Shown one piece after another: positions 1-11,594 of a DNA stretch of 64,000 nt. Made by a program: the position numbers and the translations under genes. Within the stretch, counting starts at the first letter, position 1. Each line of letters begins with the position of its first letter. The stretch comes from Metopolophium dirhodum (taxonomy: Eukaryota > Arthropoda > Insecta > Hemiptera > Aphididae), in assembly GCF_019925205.1 (NCBI RefSeq), contig NC_083565.1, positions 31,834,241-31,898,240 on the forward strand. The letters are read 5' to 3'. The notes beneath the pieces are model-generated. The model worked only from the letters and a program-made list of their open reading frames with translations. It did no database searches and had not been told where the DNA came from.

Positions 1-1676
1 GTCATAATATATTTCATATGCAATTGTCGAATAGTTATTTTATTGTTTAAATATGACATAGGTAATTTTTTTTTAATAGCATAATATAAGACAGTGCATG
101 CATTATAAATTAATAAAATGGTTAAGTTACATTGGCCCTTTTTGCACCAATCTACAGAGTTATTCAAAAATCAGTCGGTGTGTGCCGAAATATTTCTGTG
201 ACTAGACGCACGCCGCACGGGCTATAATTATATTGTTAGTTCCTGGCCCAATAACCAAGTATAAACAAATTTATAAATATGATAATAAACTATGCAAAGA
301 AAGATGTAAAAACGTTTTGTACGCAATTTGTGGACAATAATTTGAGTTCAATAAGTTCGTTTTTAGACAATTAGCAGTGCCACTATTCATCAAGGTAATT
401 CATAGGTATAATGTGACATAGAATTAAAAGTAAATTAGTTATAAAATAAATTGTAATAAGTAATAAGTAAAACTTCAGTGTATGAATAGGAAAATAAACA
501 TTATATAAATGTACAGAAATAAAGCAGATATTTTGTAAAAATGTCCCGTATTTTTAAGGAGTAGGTACTACTTACTTCTCAAGTTCATGGTCACCGCTGT
601 GCTCTAAGTCATGATTTATGTGTGCACTGTGCGATTCAATGTTTTCCGGTGCACCCAGTGAGTAACTGACAAATGCAATAACCAAAACAATTGACTAGAA
701 AAGATAAAAACGAATTTAAATCACAAATGTATTAGTCCATCCATTTAGTCAATAGTTCTTTTTATAACGTATGAAATATATTATGGTAAATTATTTAAGT
801 CATAGAATAGGTGTAGGTACTGATGTACTAGTATCTACCTATTTATAGTAAGTATATTATTCAGCGACATCGGAGACTATACGTTGTTTTCTAAAATATA
901 AGTAAATGAAAAAAAATCACTCCGTAAATTCCAATTCCGATATTCTAAAGTTTCTTCCTCTTTCCAAAACCATGTACAATTTTCTTATCCTTATAAATTA
1001 CTTATTAATTATTATTATTAAAGAAATCATCAATATTCAGCATGTAGCTTACAAAAAAAAAAAAAATAAGCGCAGGTGGGTATAATAAAATTAGATACAT
1101 AAAAAAATAGGTACTATAGAAATAAATCAATAAGTAATTAGATTAAGTATTTTTACAGTTTTTAAGAAGAACAATTTCAAACTCGTATTGTTATTTTATA
1201 ATAAATGTTGTTGTATGTTTCAGAATGAATTGGCTAAAAAACCGTATTGTTATAAAAATTTAATATTAAATAACTAAATTTTTTTTTCAACCTAGGATAT
1301 TTTCTATTATATTTTCATTTCCATTGTTATTATTAATACGTTACCAGTAAATTAAGTTAATAATATTATTTGTATATTATCATATTTGTATAAAAAAATA
1401 TACTTTAGAAGTTTCAAGTACCTACCCACGAATAGTATAATTTATTTAATAACACACAATTCACATTGTTCTTCTTCGTTTAAATATCTAATTTTGTCCG
1501 AGATTGAACTTTAACTGCATATAAATAAAATCTTGCGTAAATATTCTTCATATTTTATCAATGTGTGAGGAGCTTTGTATTAAATTTTCAAGCTTTAATA
1601 CGCTTTTTTAGCTGTGGACTATAATATTAGGTAAACAAAAAGGTACATAGAAATAATTATTTTATTGGATTTAAAG
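1..1676 (-). repeat. Partial duplicate of the cysteine-rich peptide locus (intron 2 - exon 2 - intron 1)
   Basis: On the minus strand this stretch matches about 15576-17650, the exon 2 region of copy C and its flanking introns, at high identity by eye. Similarity stops abruptly near 1676, and from 1677 the sequence instead matches the promoter of copy C in the opposite orientation. A third-exon equivalent, if present, would lie left of the window. This is a segmental duplicate joined head to head with copy A. Confidence 0.8.
576..694 (-). pseudogene. Orphan exon 2 of the secreted cysteine-rich peptide family
   Basis: A 119-nt exon bounded by a CTAG acceptor and a GTAAGT donor, the same length as exon 2 of copies A and C. 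It encodes the hydrophobic signal-peptide core (SIVLVIAFVSYSLGA) and an acidic/His spacer. One Asp of that spacer reads His here (SAHINHD against SADINHD in copy C). No exon 1 with MNRL lies upstream on this strand, because the duplication breakpoint at about 1676 falls inside intron 1. Exon 3 would be outside the window. It is probably a non-functional fragment, unless another first exon is used. Confidence 0.7.
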
Positions 1677-1946
1677 TGAAACTATGAGACGCTTATAAAA
1701 TTTTAGAGTTATCAGTTACTAATCTGTATTATGTTCATAGGTCAGTCGTTAAATCATGATGCATAATATATTATGGATATTAGATTCTTGCTTGGGAAAA
1801 TCCCATCCGTGGACCTTATATATAAGGCACTCCACGTCCAATGAACCATCACAGTAGAAACCTGAAGATTTCTTGTCAGTTTTTCATCGTCTGCTAAACT
1901 CGTCTTGTGAAAAACACTATACACTTATCACTAGCCAACAATCAAC
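1677..1946 (+). promoter_or_regulatory. Promoter and 5' UTR of cysteine-rich peptide gene copy A
   Basis: A TATA box (TATATAAG) at 1819-1826 lies about 120 bp before the ATG. The same box and flanking bases occur in the same place before copy C (18080-18087, minus) and before the orphan first exon (11138-11145, minus). The conserved block runs back to a segment around 1740-1800 that matches in all three copies. The transcription start is inferred to lie near 1850-1880, where CAGT-type initiators occur. Expression pattern is unknown. Confidence 0.6.
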
Positions 1947-4316
1947 ATGAACCGTCTGGTAATTATTATTATTTATGATACATAACTTAAATTTATGTCT
2001 TCATAGGCGGAATGTACTGTATAGGTACTGCAAACACATTATCAACTCATTATTTCTAATAATTATTGTACTTTTAAACTCAATAAAATAATCATTTCTG
2101 TGTACCTATTTGTTTACCTAATAAAGTCCAAACTATACTGAATTGAAATTAATATATTATAAGTTAATTAAATTTTTTCATTGAAATATTCATAACACAG
2201 TTTTTTTTTTAGCATCTTAACTTATATTAAGTTCAATGTTTAATAAAATTAGTACACATTTTTACCCATTTTTTTTTTTAAATATATCGATACAATTTTA
2301 TTCGTTGCGCATTGTATATTCATCACGCATTCATAAAATATTAGTTTAAAAATGTTAATAATATAATGTTAAAATTCTGTTAAAATTTTTATATACAAAT
2401 ATGATTATATACAAATAATTTACTCAATTTACTAGTAATGTAATAGTAATAACAATAGAAATATTATAGAAAATAACCTAGGTTGAAAAAAAACCTTGGT
2501 TATTTTATTGTTAGATTTTTCTTAATTAATTCTAAAACATAAATTAACAATACAAATTTGAAATTGATTTTCTTAAAAACTGTAAAAATTTCTTATATTA
2601 TTACTTATTGATTTATTTCTAGTATTGAGTACTATACAGTGTGCGCAGATTGAGCTGACTATTGGAAAAACTTTTGTTCTAATTATAAATAAATTATAGC
2701 CATTTGCACATGTGATAAAAAATTAAAATATTTTTAATTTTTAATACTAAAAATAAAATAAAATAAATTGAGTTAAATTTTTTTGAATTAATTTGAAATA
2801 GCCTATTTGTGAATATGATCATAAGAACGATTTGGATAATAAAAACATTTACCTAAATCAAGCAGTTTTTTTTAGATTTTTCTTAGAACATCAATATTTT
2901 TTTTATTAAATTAATTTGGAACGCAATAACTTTTTAAAAATATTATTTTTGGAAATTTGCTTACATGGGTATATTTCTTAAGCAATTTACTAATTATATA
3001 AGTTTATCAATTTTTGTCATACGTTTAAGTAGCATCAATTTTTTTTGTTTTTTGGTAAGTTCATTTTGTTACTTGCTGTATATTATGATATCTTAAATAA
3101 TAATAATTAATAGGCGTAAATTATCAATTAAAATGTTTTTTAAATTGAAATAGCTATTATAGTATACAACTATTGCAGCTCAACAATAACAATTGTTATA
3201 TGATAAGAGAATTGTACATGGTTTTGGAAAGCGGAAGAAACTTTAGAATATGATGTTTTATCGAAATTTAAATTTATGGTTGTTTATTTTCATTTACTTA
3301 TATTCTAGAAAACAACGTATAGCCTCCGATGTCGCTGAATAATATACTTACTATAAATAGGTAGATACTAGTACATCAGTACCTACACCTATTCTATGAC
3401 TTAAATAATTTACCATAATATATTTCATAACTTATAAATACAACTATTGACTAAATGGATGGACTAATACATTTGTGTTTTAAATTCGTTTTTATCTTTT
3501 CTAGTCAATTGTTTTGGTTATTGCATTTGTCAGTTACTCACTGGGTGCACCGGAAAACATTGAATCGCACAGAGCAGACATAAATCATGACTTAGAGCAC
3601 AGCAGTGACCATGAACTTGAGAAGTAAGTAGTACCTACTCCTTAAAAATACAGGACATTTTTATAAAATATCTGCTTTATTTCTGTACATTTATATAATG
3701 TATATTTCCTATTCATACACTGAAGTTTTACTTATTACTTATTACAATTTATTTTATAACTAATTTATTTTTAATTCTATGTCATATCATACCTATGCAT
3801 TACCTTAATGAATAATGACACTATTAATTGTCTTAATTTGAGTTTTAAATAAGGGGTGGGGGGAAATCATAGTTTAATTATTGTGTTTATATTCCCCTGA
3901 AGGATTTGAAAGGATTAGGGTAAAAAGTGGCAAAGATTGTTTCTTTCTTTTAGCCCCCCTCTCCCCCCGCCAATTGGCACTTTTAATGACTTATACATTG
4001 TAAATTATTTTGTAATTGTAATAGTAATGAAAGTCAATATACTAATATAGAAAATAATAATTGCCCTTCTTGTATTAAAAGACAGAATGGATATGGAGAC
4101 GGAAATGTAAACAGTGATCAATTTCCAATACATGATTGTTCTAGAAAAGGAAATTTAATTTTGATGCCTCACCGTGATCGAAAGCAAAAAAATCGTGAAG
4201 GAATGTGTGATGCATTGTGTAGAGTAGCTTGTGCTTCGGGATTTGAAACAAGTGAATGTTTTCAATGTATAATTAATGTTTGTCTAGAAAAAAACTTTGA
4301 TATAGTTAAATTTTAA
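1947..4316 (+). CDS. Secreted cysteine-rich small protein, copy A (3 exons)
   Basis: Exons 1947-1958, 3505-3623 and 4025-4316 are joined at GT-AG junctions in compatible phases (0, then 2) and give a 140-aa protein. Residues 1-19 are a signal peptide (MNRL plus a hydrophobic core ending SLGA), followed by an acidic/His spacer (DINHDLEHSSDHELE). Exon 3 holds the mature domain: NCPSC, then HDC, then C-x3-C-x3-C-x-SG (MCDALCRVACASG), then ECFQC and a last Cys. This makes nine cysteines. The first family cysteine is Ser here (ESQYTN, where copies B and C have ECQYTN or KCQYTN), so one Cys may be unpaired. It is predicted to be secreted. The overall design resembles aphid salivary or bacteriocyte cysteine-rich secreted peptides, but I cannot place it in a named family. 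Confidence 0.75.
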
Positions 4317-4489
4317 AATGTATGTATATTTAGGATTTTAAATGTACAATTTTTGTGAATTTATTTGTATACGAAGAATGCAATAATGTAGTCAATTAAT
4401 TTAATTTTATGCAATTTCATTGAAGAAATCATGATAATTTGTACTGAGATGTATGCAAATTAAATTTGATACATTTTTGTTTATGTAAT

Positions 4490-5957
4490 TCTGTATATTA
4501 TATTATATTATACATAACATATGTTTTTTTACGTCTGTTTTGGCCATGAGATCCGAAGCAGTTTTATTGACCACCTAGGTGACTAAGTTAAAGATAACGT
4601 TCATAAATTTTCACTCCAGGTAACCTACAGGTTGTAGGTAGTATTATCTCCTCTTCCAACCTGAGTAGATAACCGTGCTATGAACAGAGCACGATGTGTT
4701 TAGCAGGGTGCACAAAAGATTTGTGACCGGCCGCCGTCCTTGAGGACATTGGTCTTGTTTTAGTAGCTTATTGTTTTCAGGTTATACGCCAGTGTGGGAG
4801 ATAGGGCCTTGGATCTCAGACATTTTCTGAAAATTATGACTTCCTCCCCCTCTAACCATAGTAGTATAGAAGAAAAAAGGCTGTGGTTGTCTTACGATAT
4901 AATGGACTAGAAATAATATGGCTGGCGTTGTATATGGTGGATATTATACCCTATAGATTGATACTTTCAACTTTGATATGAGTAATTCTATACAAGTGAT
5001 TATACCTTATTTTAATACCTTTTTAATGCATTATAAAATTGATAATTGTAGCTTGCTACATATAAATACTTTAATTCACAATTCATTTAAGATGTTAGAA
5101 TTCATAAACAGGAATATTATATGATAAGTTTTAAAAGTATTAACCCAATTAAAACAACATTACATTATATAATTTCACTGTTATTTTTGCCAAATTGATA
5201 TTCTATTTACTGTATTATTATACTAAAAGGTTATAACCTACTGTTTATAAATAAATAAATAAATATTTATATAGCAATATCATAATATATAATAATAAGT
5301 ACCTATTTATCAATGTTTGGTTGGTCATACATTTTAAATTTGGAAGTGCACCCCTATGTTGTGCAAGTGTAAATAAATAAATAGGGGTACCACAAAGTGT
5401 AAAAGTATCTATGTATTCTACGTCGTATCTGTGTTATCACATCGTTTTCGGGGTTTTACGTTTTGTGAGTGGGATATAAAATAACCACTATGTTGATTGA
5501 TGGCATATACAAGGGGAAATAGTTCTTAATGTTCAATGCAATAAATATTATTGAAGTATATTTTACTATATTTAAAAGATGTCGGAGGAGCAATAAAAAC
5601 CAAACATAATATAGCATATGGACAATACTACTATAATGTATGATGTACATTATTTTGAACAGGTAAAATATTTATTATTTGTGTAAATTAATTTTATTCT
5701 AGTTTTGCTTTGACACTGGAAAAACAAGTTGAAAACAAACTATGTTTACAAATCATTTTTAGGCCATAATAGATTATGAAAAAAAGGACAAACCCAATGA
5801 ACAAAAATATGCTAATTATATCAACTAAAAAATATTGATACCACGTTAGATTCAGAGCGTGAGATTTTAAATGTGGTGCTCCGTTATGACGCAAAACGTA
5901 CTCTGTCCAGTAGACTACCGACTCCACTGGTGAAATGGGCCGGTCTTTGAATCGATC
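4490..5957 (-). repeat. Inverted duplicate of the UGT 3' end and its downstream flank
   Basis: The reverse complement matches 13390-14890 closely, with only scattered substitutions and small indels by eye. It carries part of the last UGT exon (5694-5957) and about 1.2 kb of downstream non-coding DNA. The junction at about 5957 (GATCGATCAATTAAAATG) joins UGT exon sequence directly to intron 1 of cysteine-rich copy B. Confidence 0.85.
5694..5957 (-). pseudogene. UGT last-exon fragment (C-terminal transmembrane part only)
   Basis: The minus strand encodes the UGT C-terminal region from RFKDRPISPVESVVYWTEYV through NLTWYQYF and the single membrane span (FLFIGFVLFFIIYYGLKMI) to KAKLE and a stop. 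It parallels exon 4 of the UGT at 13376-13673, but its acceptor and first codons are lost and no upstream UGT exons accompany it. The stop comes two codons earlier than in the UGT. It keeps Trp where the other copy has Tyr (NLTWYQY against NLTYYQY). This is a dead fragment carried by the inverted duplication. Confidence 0.85.
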
Positions 5958-7075
5958 AATTAAAATGTTTTTTAAATTGTAATAGCTATTATAGTACCTA
6001 TACAACTATTGTAGCTCAACAATAACAATTGTTATATGATAAGAGAATTGTACATGGTTTTGAAAGCGGAAGAAACTTTAGAATATGATGTTTTATCGAA
6101 ATTGAAATTTATGGTTGTTTATTTTCATTTACTTATATTCTAGAAAACTACGTATAGTCTCCGATGTCGCTGAATAATATAATTACTATAAATAGGTAGA
6201 TACTAGATAATAATTATTATTATTTATACATAACTTAAGAATTATATATTTATAATTAATAATAACAATAGAAATATAATAGAAAATCTATAGGATATGT
6301 TGAAAAAAAATTTAGTTATTTAATATTAAATTTTTATAACATTATTGTTTTTTAGCCAATTCATTCTGAAACATACAACAACATTTATTATAAAATAACA
6401 ATACAAGTTTGAAATTGTTCTTCTAAAAAACTGTAAAAATACCTAATCTAATTACTTATTGATTTATTACTATAGTACCTATTTTTTTTTATATTTAATT
6501 TTATTATACCCACTTGCGCTAGACGTGTAATAAAAAATTATTTTTTAATACTGAAAATAAAATATATTTTAAATTTGATTAATTTGAATAATTTCGATAT
6601 AGCCAATTTGTGAATTGGATTAACAGAACGATTTGGATGGTCAAAACATTTACCTATAAAGTATAAATATTATTATTGTAAATTTTCTATCATGGGTATA
6701 TTTCTGAAACAATTTATATACAAATCATATAAATATATAATTTTATCAATTTTTTTTTTTTTTTTTGTAAGATACATGCTGAATATTGATGATTTCTTTA
6801 ATAATAATAATTAATAAGTTATTTATAAGGATAAGAAAATTGTACATGGTTTTGGAAAGAGGAAGAAACTTAAGAATATCGGAATTGGAATTTACGGAGT
6901 GATTTTTTTTCATTTACTTATATTTTAGAAAACTACGTATAGTCTCCGATGTCGCTGGATAATATAATTACTATGAATAGGTAGATACTAGTACATCAGT
7001 ACTTAGACCTATTCTATGACATGAATAATTTACCATAATATATTTCATAACTTATAAATACAACTATATTGACTT

Positions 7076-7977
7076 GCAGACATAAATCATGACTTAGAGC
7101 ACAGCAGTGACCATGAACTTGAGAAGTAAGTAATACCTACTCCTTAAAAATATAGGACACTTTAATAAAATATCTGCTTTATTTCCGTACATTTTTATAA
7201 TGTTTATTTTCCTATTCCTACACTGAAGTTTTACTTATTACTTATAACTATTTTTTTTTCGTGTATTATAGTTCTATGTCATATCATAATAACCTCAATG
7301 GATAGAATGCACTTATTGCACACAAATTATTGTCCACAAATTGCGTACAAATCGTTTTTACTCATATATTTTTTTTAAATTTGTAGTTTCTTAATTACTG
7401 TGCCAGGAACTAACAATATAATTATAGCCTGTCCAGTCAGAGAAATACTTCGGTACACTGCACCGACTGATTTGTGAATAACTCTGTGGCTTGGGTGCAA
7501 TATTATGACTTATGTCTTATCATTGAGACCATGGGCGTAATTTGAGTTTTAAATTTTGGGGGGGTTATCATAGTTTACATAATGCGTTTGAATGCCCCTG
7601 AAGGATTAGATAATAAGGGGCAACGATTGTTTCTTTCCTTTAGCCCTCCCAAGCCACCAAATTGCACTTATAACCATTGATACATTGGTAAATTATATTG
7701 TAATAGTAATAAATGTCAATACACGAATATAGAAAATAATAATTGCTCTTCTTGTATAAAAAGACAGAATGGATATAGAGACGGAAATGTAAACAGTGAT
7801 CAATCTACATCAGAAAATCCAATTGATGAAGATAGAGGATGTGTGGGGTATAATTATTATAGTGATGGATGGTATACCGATCATGAAGTAATGTGTCGTA
7901 AATATTGTAAAAAAGCTTGTGTTTCGGGATCGGAAACAAGTGAATGTTTGAAATGTATGACTAAATGTCTACATTAA
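7076..7977 (+). pseudogene. Secreted cysteine-rich peptide copy B, lacking exon 1 and signal peptide
   Basis: Exon 3 (7707-7977) is open and encodes ten cysteines in the family pattern: KCQYT, NCSSC, GC, MCRKYCKKACVSG, ECLKC and a final Cys before the stop. Of exon 2 only the 3' half remains (7076-7125, from GCAGAC to the GTAAGT donor). About 90 bp, including the old acceptor and the signal peptide, is deleted relative to copy A. Exon 1 and the promoter are absent, since a UGT exon fragment in inverse orientation abuts intron 1 at about 5957. The deletion left a new TTGCAG that could act as an acceptor, but no signal peptide could be made. It is probably a pseudogene, although the intact exon 3 suggests the loss is recent. 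Confidence 0.75.
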
Positions 7978-8159
7978 AATAATTTAATTTGATATAGTTA
8001 AATTGTAAAATGTATGTAGAATTAGAGTTTTAAATATACAATTTTTGTGAATTTATTTGTATACGAAGAATGCAATTATGTAGTCAATTAATTTAATTTT
8101 AAGCAATTTGACTGTAGAAATCATGATAATTTGTACTGAGATGTAAATATTTGTTTATG

Positions 8160-9069
8160 ATATTTTGTATATTATAATGTATTTTACATATGTTTTCTTA
8201 CACTTGTTTTGGCCATAAATTTACGCTTTTCGAGTTGCATTAAATCAAAATACAGGAGAACGAGTGGACCGTATCAATTATCATAATGTTGCACTTACAG
8301 CTGCTAATCGTCATATCCTTGGTACCTGGTGACGTCGGATGTGCTGGAGTCGTAAAAATTACCTCCCTCTAAACATAATTAATATTAATTGTCGTGTTAT
8401 TACTTTTTATTGTCTAGATAAAGTTATTACTTATATTTATATTATTGATGACTGTAGTTAATACATTTTAATACTTTAATTAACAATTCATTTAAGATGT
8501 TACAATTCATAAACAGGTATATTCGATTAGTTGTTATATAGCAAAATCATAAAATATAATAATATGTACTTTTTTATCAATTCTATAATAATATAATAAC
8601 TATCATTCAGATTTTATATATTTTTAATTATATAAAAGTACAACATTATAATAGCCAGTAAATATAGGTTATCACTTATCAGATAAGGCACGGCGTACCT
8701 ACTGTCGCAGTTACAAAACAATTAATGCGCGAGGTATATTATAATATAACGTGATAACTGATAATGAATCCCGATATCATATATCACACTCACGCACACT
8801 AGCCAGTAATATATTATTCTCAGTGCGAAAGAGTGAATTATTTGAATTTTATTAAACGAATATGGTGCAAAACATGTATAAAATATTATAACCACGTATA
8901 CTTTGTTATTATTTAATTAGGTATATATCTATTGTTAAATAGTGTACTCGTAGTGCATAGCGCAATAGCGAGCAGCGTCTCAAATAGTCGATTGTCATTT
9001 ATATTCTATGTGATTTATTCAAATATTATTTAAACTATGTATGTATTTCGTACCGTTGTGTGAAGTTAT
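8160..9069. other. Intergenic stretch without recognised features
   Basis: This is AT-rich DNA downstream of copy B with scattered GC-richer patches (about 8690-8720 and 8950-8990). I see no coding exon, no TIR element and no match to the other repeats of the window. Confidence 0.5.
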
Positions 9070-9657
9070 TGTAACAGGAAGTACACTGGCCAGTCTACGC
9101 TCCACAACCACATTTGTGAGTACCAAAATTATTATTTTATTGTTAATCCAAAACTGTTGTGCATCAGCCATATTATTATATTTTATTGAATTGTGAGCTT
9201 ATAATATATAGTAGTTCCAAAACTGTTGTGCATCATTCCACACTATTATAGTTATTATTTATTGTTATTCTCAACTGTTGTACACCAGGGCATATTAATT
9301 ATTAATTTGTTGTTATTTTCAAATCTGTTGAAAATCAGTACACATTATCTATACAATAAAAGCAAGTCCAGATTTTGTGTCACGGGTTGGCTCCGAAACT
9401 TTTATTGTTATGTTCGTAATTGTCAGGAAAAGTTCTTATGACAGACACTTTTAGGAAAATCTACCGGAAAAGTAGGAAATCTGGAAGTCAAAAATACAAT
9501 AGCGGCGCCATCTGTCCAGAAGAAAAATAAACATAATAATAATATATTTTTGTTTATTTTAAGGTTGCTATTGGTTATGATTGTTATAGTTTTAGTTGTT
9601 AATTTTGAAGAATTGTATTAAAATAAAAAAAGGAAATCAAACCCTGGCCGCTTTACA
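9070..9657 (+). mobile_element. Possible LTR of a retrotransposon (truncated element)
   Basis: The stretch starts TGTAA and ends TTACA, the usual short inverted ends of LTRs. AATAAA occurs inside near 9525. It is followed at once by ATTGGTGGC, which resembles the start of the leader of Gypsy-type elements. No second LTR, gag or pol is visible in the following kilobase, so at most a 5' end survives. An internal array of imperfect repeats (9146-9345) lies within it. The call rests only on terminal signals. Confidence 0.3.
9146..9345 (+). repeat. Imperfect tandem repeats with CTGTTGTGCATCA core
   Basis: Four diverged units, spaced about 50-67 bp apart, contain CTGTTGTGCATCA, CTGTTGTGCATCA, CTGTTGTACACCA and CTGTTGAAAATCA, each followed by an AT-rich run. 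They may be regulatory repeats of the putative LTR. The short open frame across them is not convincing as a gene. Confidence 0.5.
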
Positions 9658-10740
9658 ATTGGTGGCTAGAGAATGCGCTTATCTAGGAACAATATAGTTG
9701 AAGATGAAATTAATAACATGTCCACTGTATTTTGAATTAAGTAAAATCAAAAAACTTGGTATAACTTTGATACTTAGAGTTAAATTATACACTTACGTAC
9801 AAACGGCTATAATATGACATAAGCACACAACGACAAAATTGTCAATAATAAATCGTTAAAATATAATATGATATAGTTCTAAATGTACCTAATATCTATT
9901 TAGCGTGGCACAATAGCATCTGGGATTTCTCAGCTTTCATACGATACGATTTTGGCGCTTTCGTACCTACTATACAACTTTTTTTTCTTATCTCATTTTG
10001 GCGCTTATCTCTTCCACCAGTACAAAAAGCACGCAATCTACCGCAAGTAGATTGCTTACATCATAATATACCGCTTTGAATTTCACGGGATAACGCCGTT
10101 TGAGATGGCTATACATCAAAATATAATATAATTTATACATTTAAAAAGTTATTGCTTCCACATTATATTACACCCTAAAGGAGTTAAACAATCAGAATTT
10201 ATTTCGGGGAAACGAAAAAGTCAAGATAAGTTTTTAACAGTTTTACACTACTTTGCATACAGTTTAATTAATCTTAACAAAAAAAAAACGTTGCAAGGTA
10301 GATAGACAGGATTTGTGGAGCTACGAAACAGCCCCACAACAATAATCCACGGGGGCGGAGCACGCGGGTGACAGCTAGTTATTATATAAAACCAATATCT
10401 ATATTGAATTATTGTAATAAAAACAGTTGTTTAATTACCAAGTCTTCTTTTTTTACATTGTTATTAGACTTACATGCATTTACGAATAATTAATTACAGG
10501 ACTAAAATTACACATAACATAGACAGCCGGAACCGTGTAATATCATTGAGTACTCAAGGCCCCCGCATGTATTTAAATTTTAAAGATAATTTTCGTTCAG
10601 ATAATTAAACTCATCTGTTAAAGTTCTACGAGTATTTTATTTGTAAACTTAATTAAATAAAAAAGATATAAATTATATTAAATTATACGAGAACGCGCAA
10701 ACTATTTAAAAAAAGAAAAAATAGTGCATAAGGTGGAATA
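9658..10740. other. Intergenic stretch with a possible Helitron 3' end
   Basis: No coding exon was found. At about 10346-10379 the sequence ends GGGGGCGGAGCACGCGGG then TGACAGCTAGT, followed by TATTATATAA. A GC-rich stretch ending CTAGT is the type of 3' end seen in Helitrons. I could not find the matching TC 5' end or a clear hairpin, so this is only a suggestion. The rest is AT-rich with no recognised structure. Confidence 0.3.
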
Positions 10741-11450
10741 TTTTAATAAGACGTAATAAGTAATAACTGATAACTTACAACTGCATGGTTTATATATATT
10801 ATTATGTAAACGTAATTTACATTTAATTATTATTATGATTGTATAAAGTGATTGTACCTAATGACTATTTTTTTAAATTAATAATATTAATTCTAAAAGC
10901 CAAAACGTTTATATTTGATCTTATATACTTTTGAACTTAGCACGGTTAGGAGTAGCTATCTACAGAGTTCATTTTACCTATAAAGACATAATTTTTAAGT
11001 TATGCATCATAAATAATAATAAATACCAGACGGTTCATGTTGATTGTTAGCTAAAGTGAGTGTATAGTTTTTTTCACTACTGTGTTTGTTTTTTCACTAC
11101 TACTTTCTACTGTGTTTGTTCGTCGGACGTGTAGTGTCTTATATACTAGGTCCACTGGCGGGATTTTTCCAAGCAAGAGTCTAATATCCATAATATATTA
11201 TGCATCATGATTTAACGACTGACCTATGAATATAACACAGATGAGTAACTGATAACTCTAAAATGTTATAATCGTCTCAATGTGATTGTTTTTGTTAGAC
11301 TGTACCTATATTAGTGTTTAATATTATATATATGAGGGATAAGAATTGGGAAAATTTGATTGTGACGCAAAACACTGGGATTTACCGTTAAAAATATTTA
11401 AAGTACACCTTACTGTCGTACGTTATAGTAGGTCATCAGGCGCTTCGTGT
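10740..11450 (-). repeat. Duplicate of the copy C promoter, exon 1 and start of intron 1
   Basis: In the same orientation this matches about 17700-18450: intron 1 start, the MNRL exon, the TATA box at 11138-11145, and several hundred bases upstream including the block around 11340-11380 (TTTGATTGTGACGCAAAACAC). It ends within about 150 bp of the UGT start, so promoter DNA of the peptide family lies directly upstream of the UGT gene in divergent orientation. Confidence 0.8.
11027..11038 (-). pseudogene. Orphan first coding exon (MNRL) of the cysteine-rich peptide family
   Basis: The minus strand reads CAACATGAACCGTCTGGTA, identical around the ATG and donor to exon 1 of copies A and C, with the conserved TATA box about 100 bp upstream. 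No exon 2 or exon 3 follows on the minus strand in the next 2.8 kb. It may still start a transcript, but no peptide product can be built. Confidence 0.65.
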
Positions 11451-11594
11451 TACATTTTTAAGCTTTTTGACTCAATGAATCGGTAATGACATTTTAAAAT
11501 CCATTTAAGTTTAGTCGCAAGATATTGTAAAACCACATTACACTCATTACAGTAACACAGTTCATAAGACCCGGCGTCACGGATAAAGACCACG

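Noticed and set aside
9226..9441. 71-aa open frame
   Set aside because: It runs through an imperfect repeat array inside a putative LTR; no homology and no splice context.
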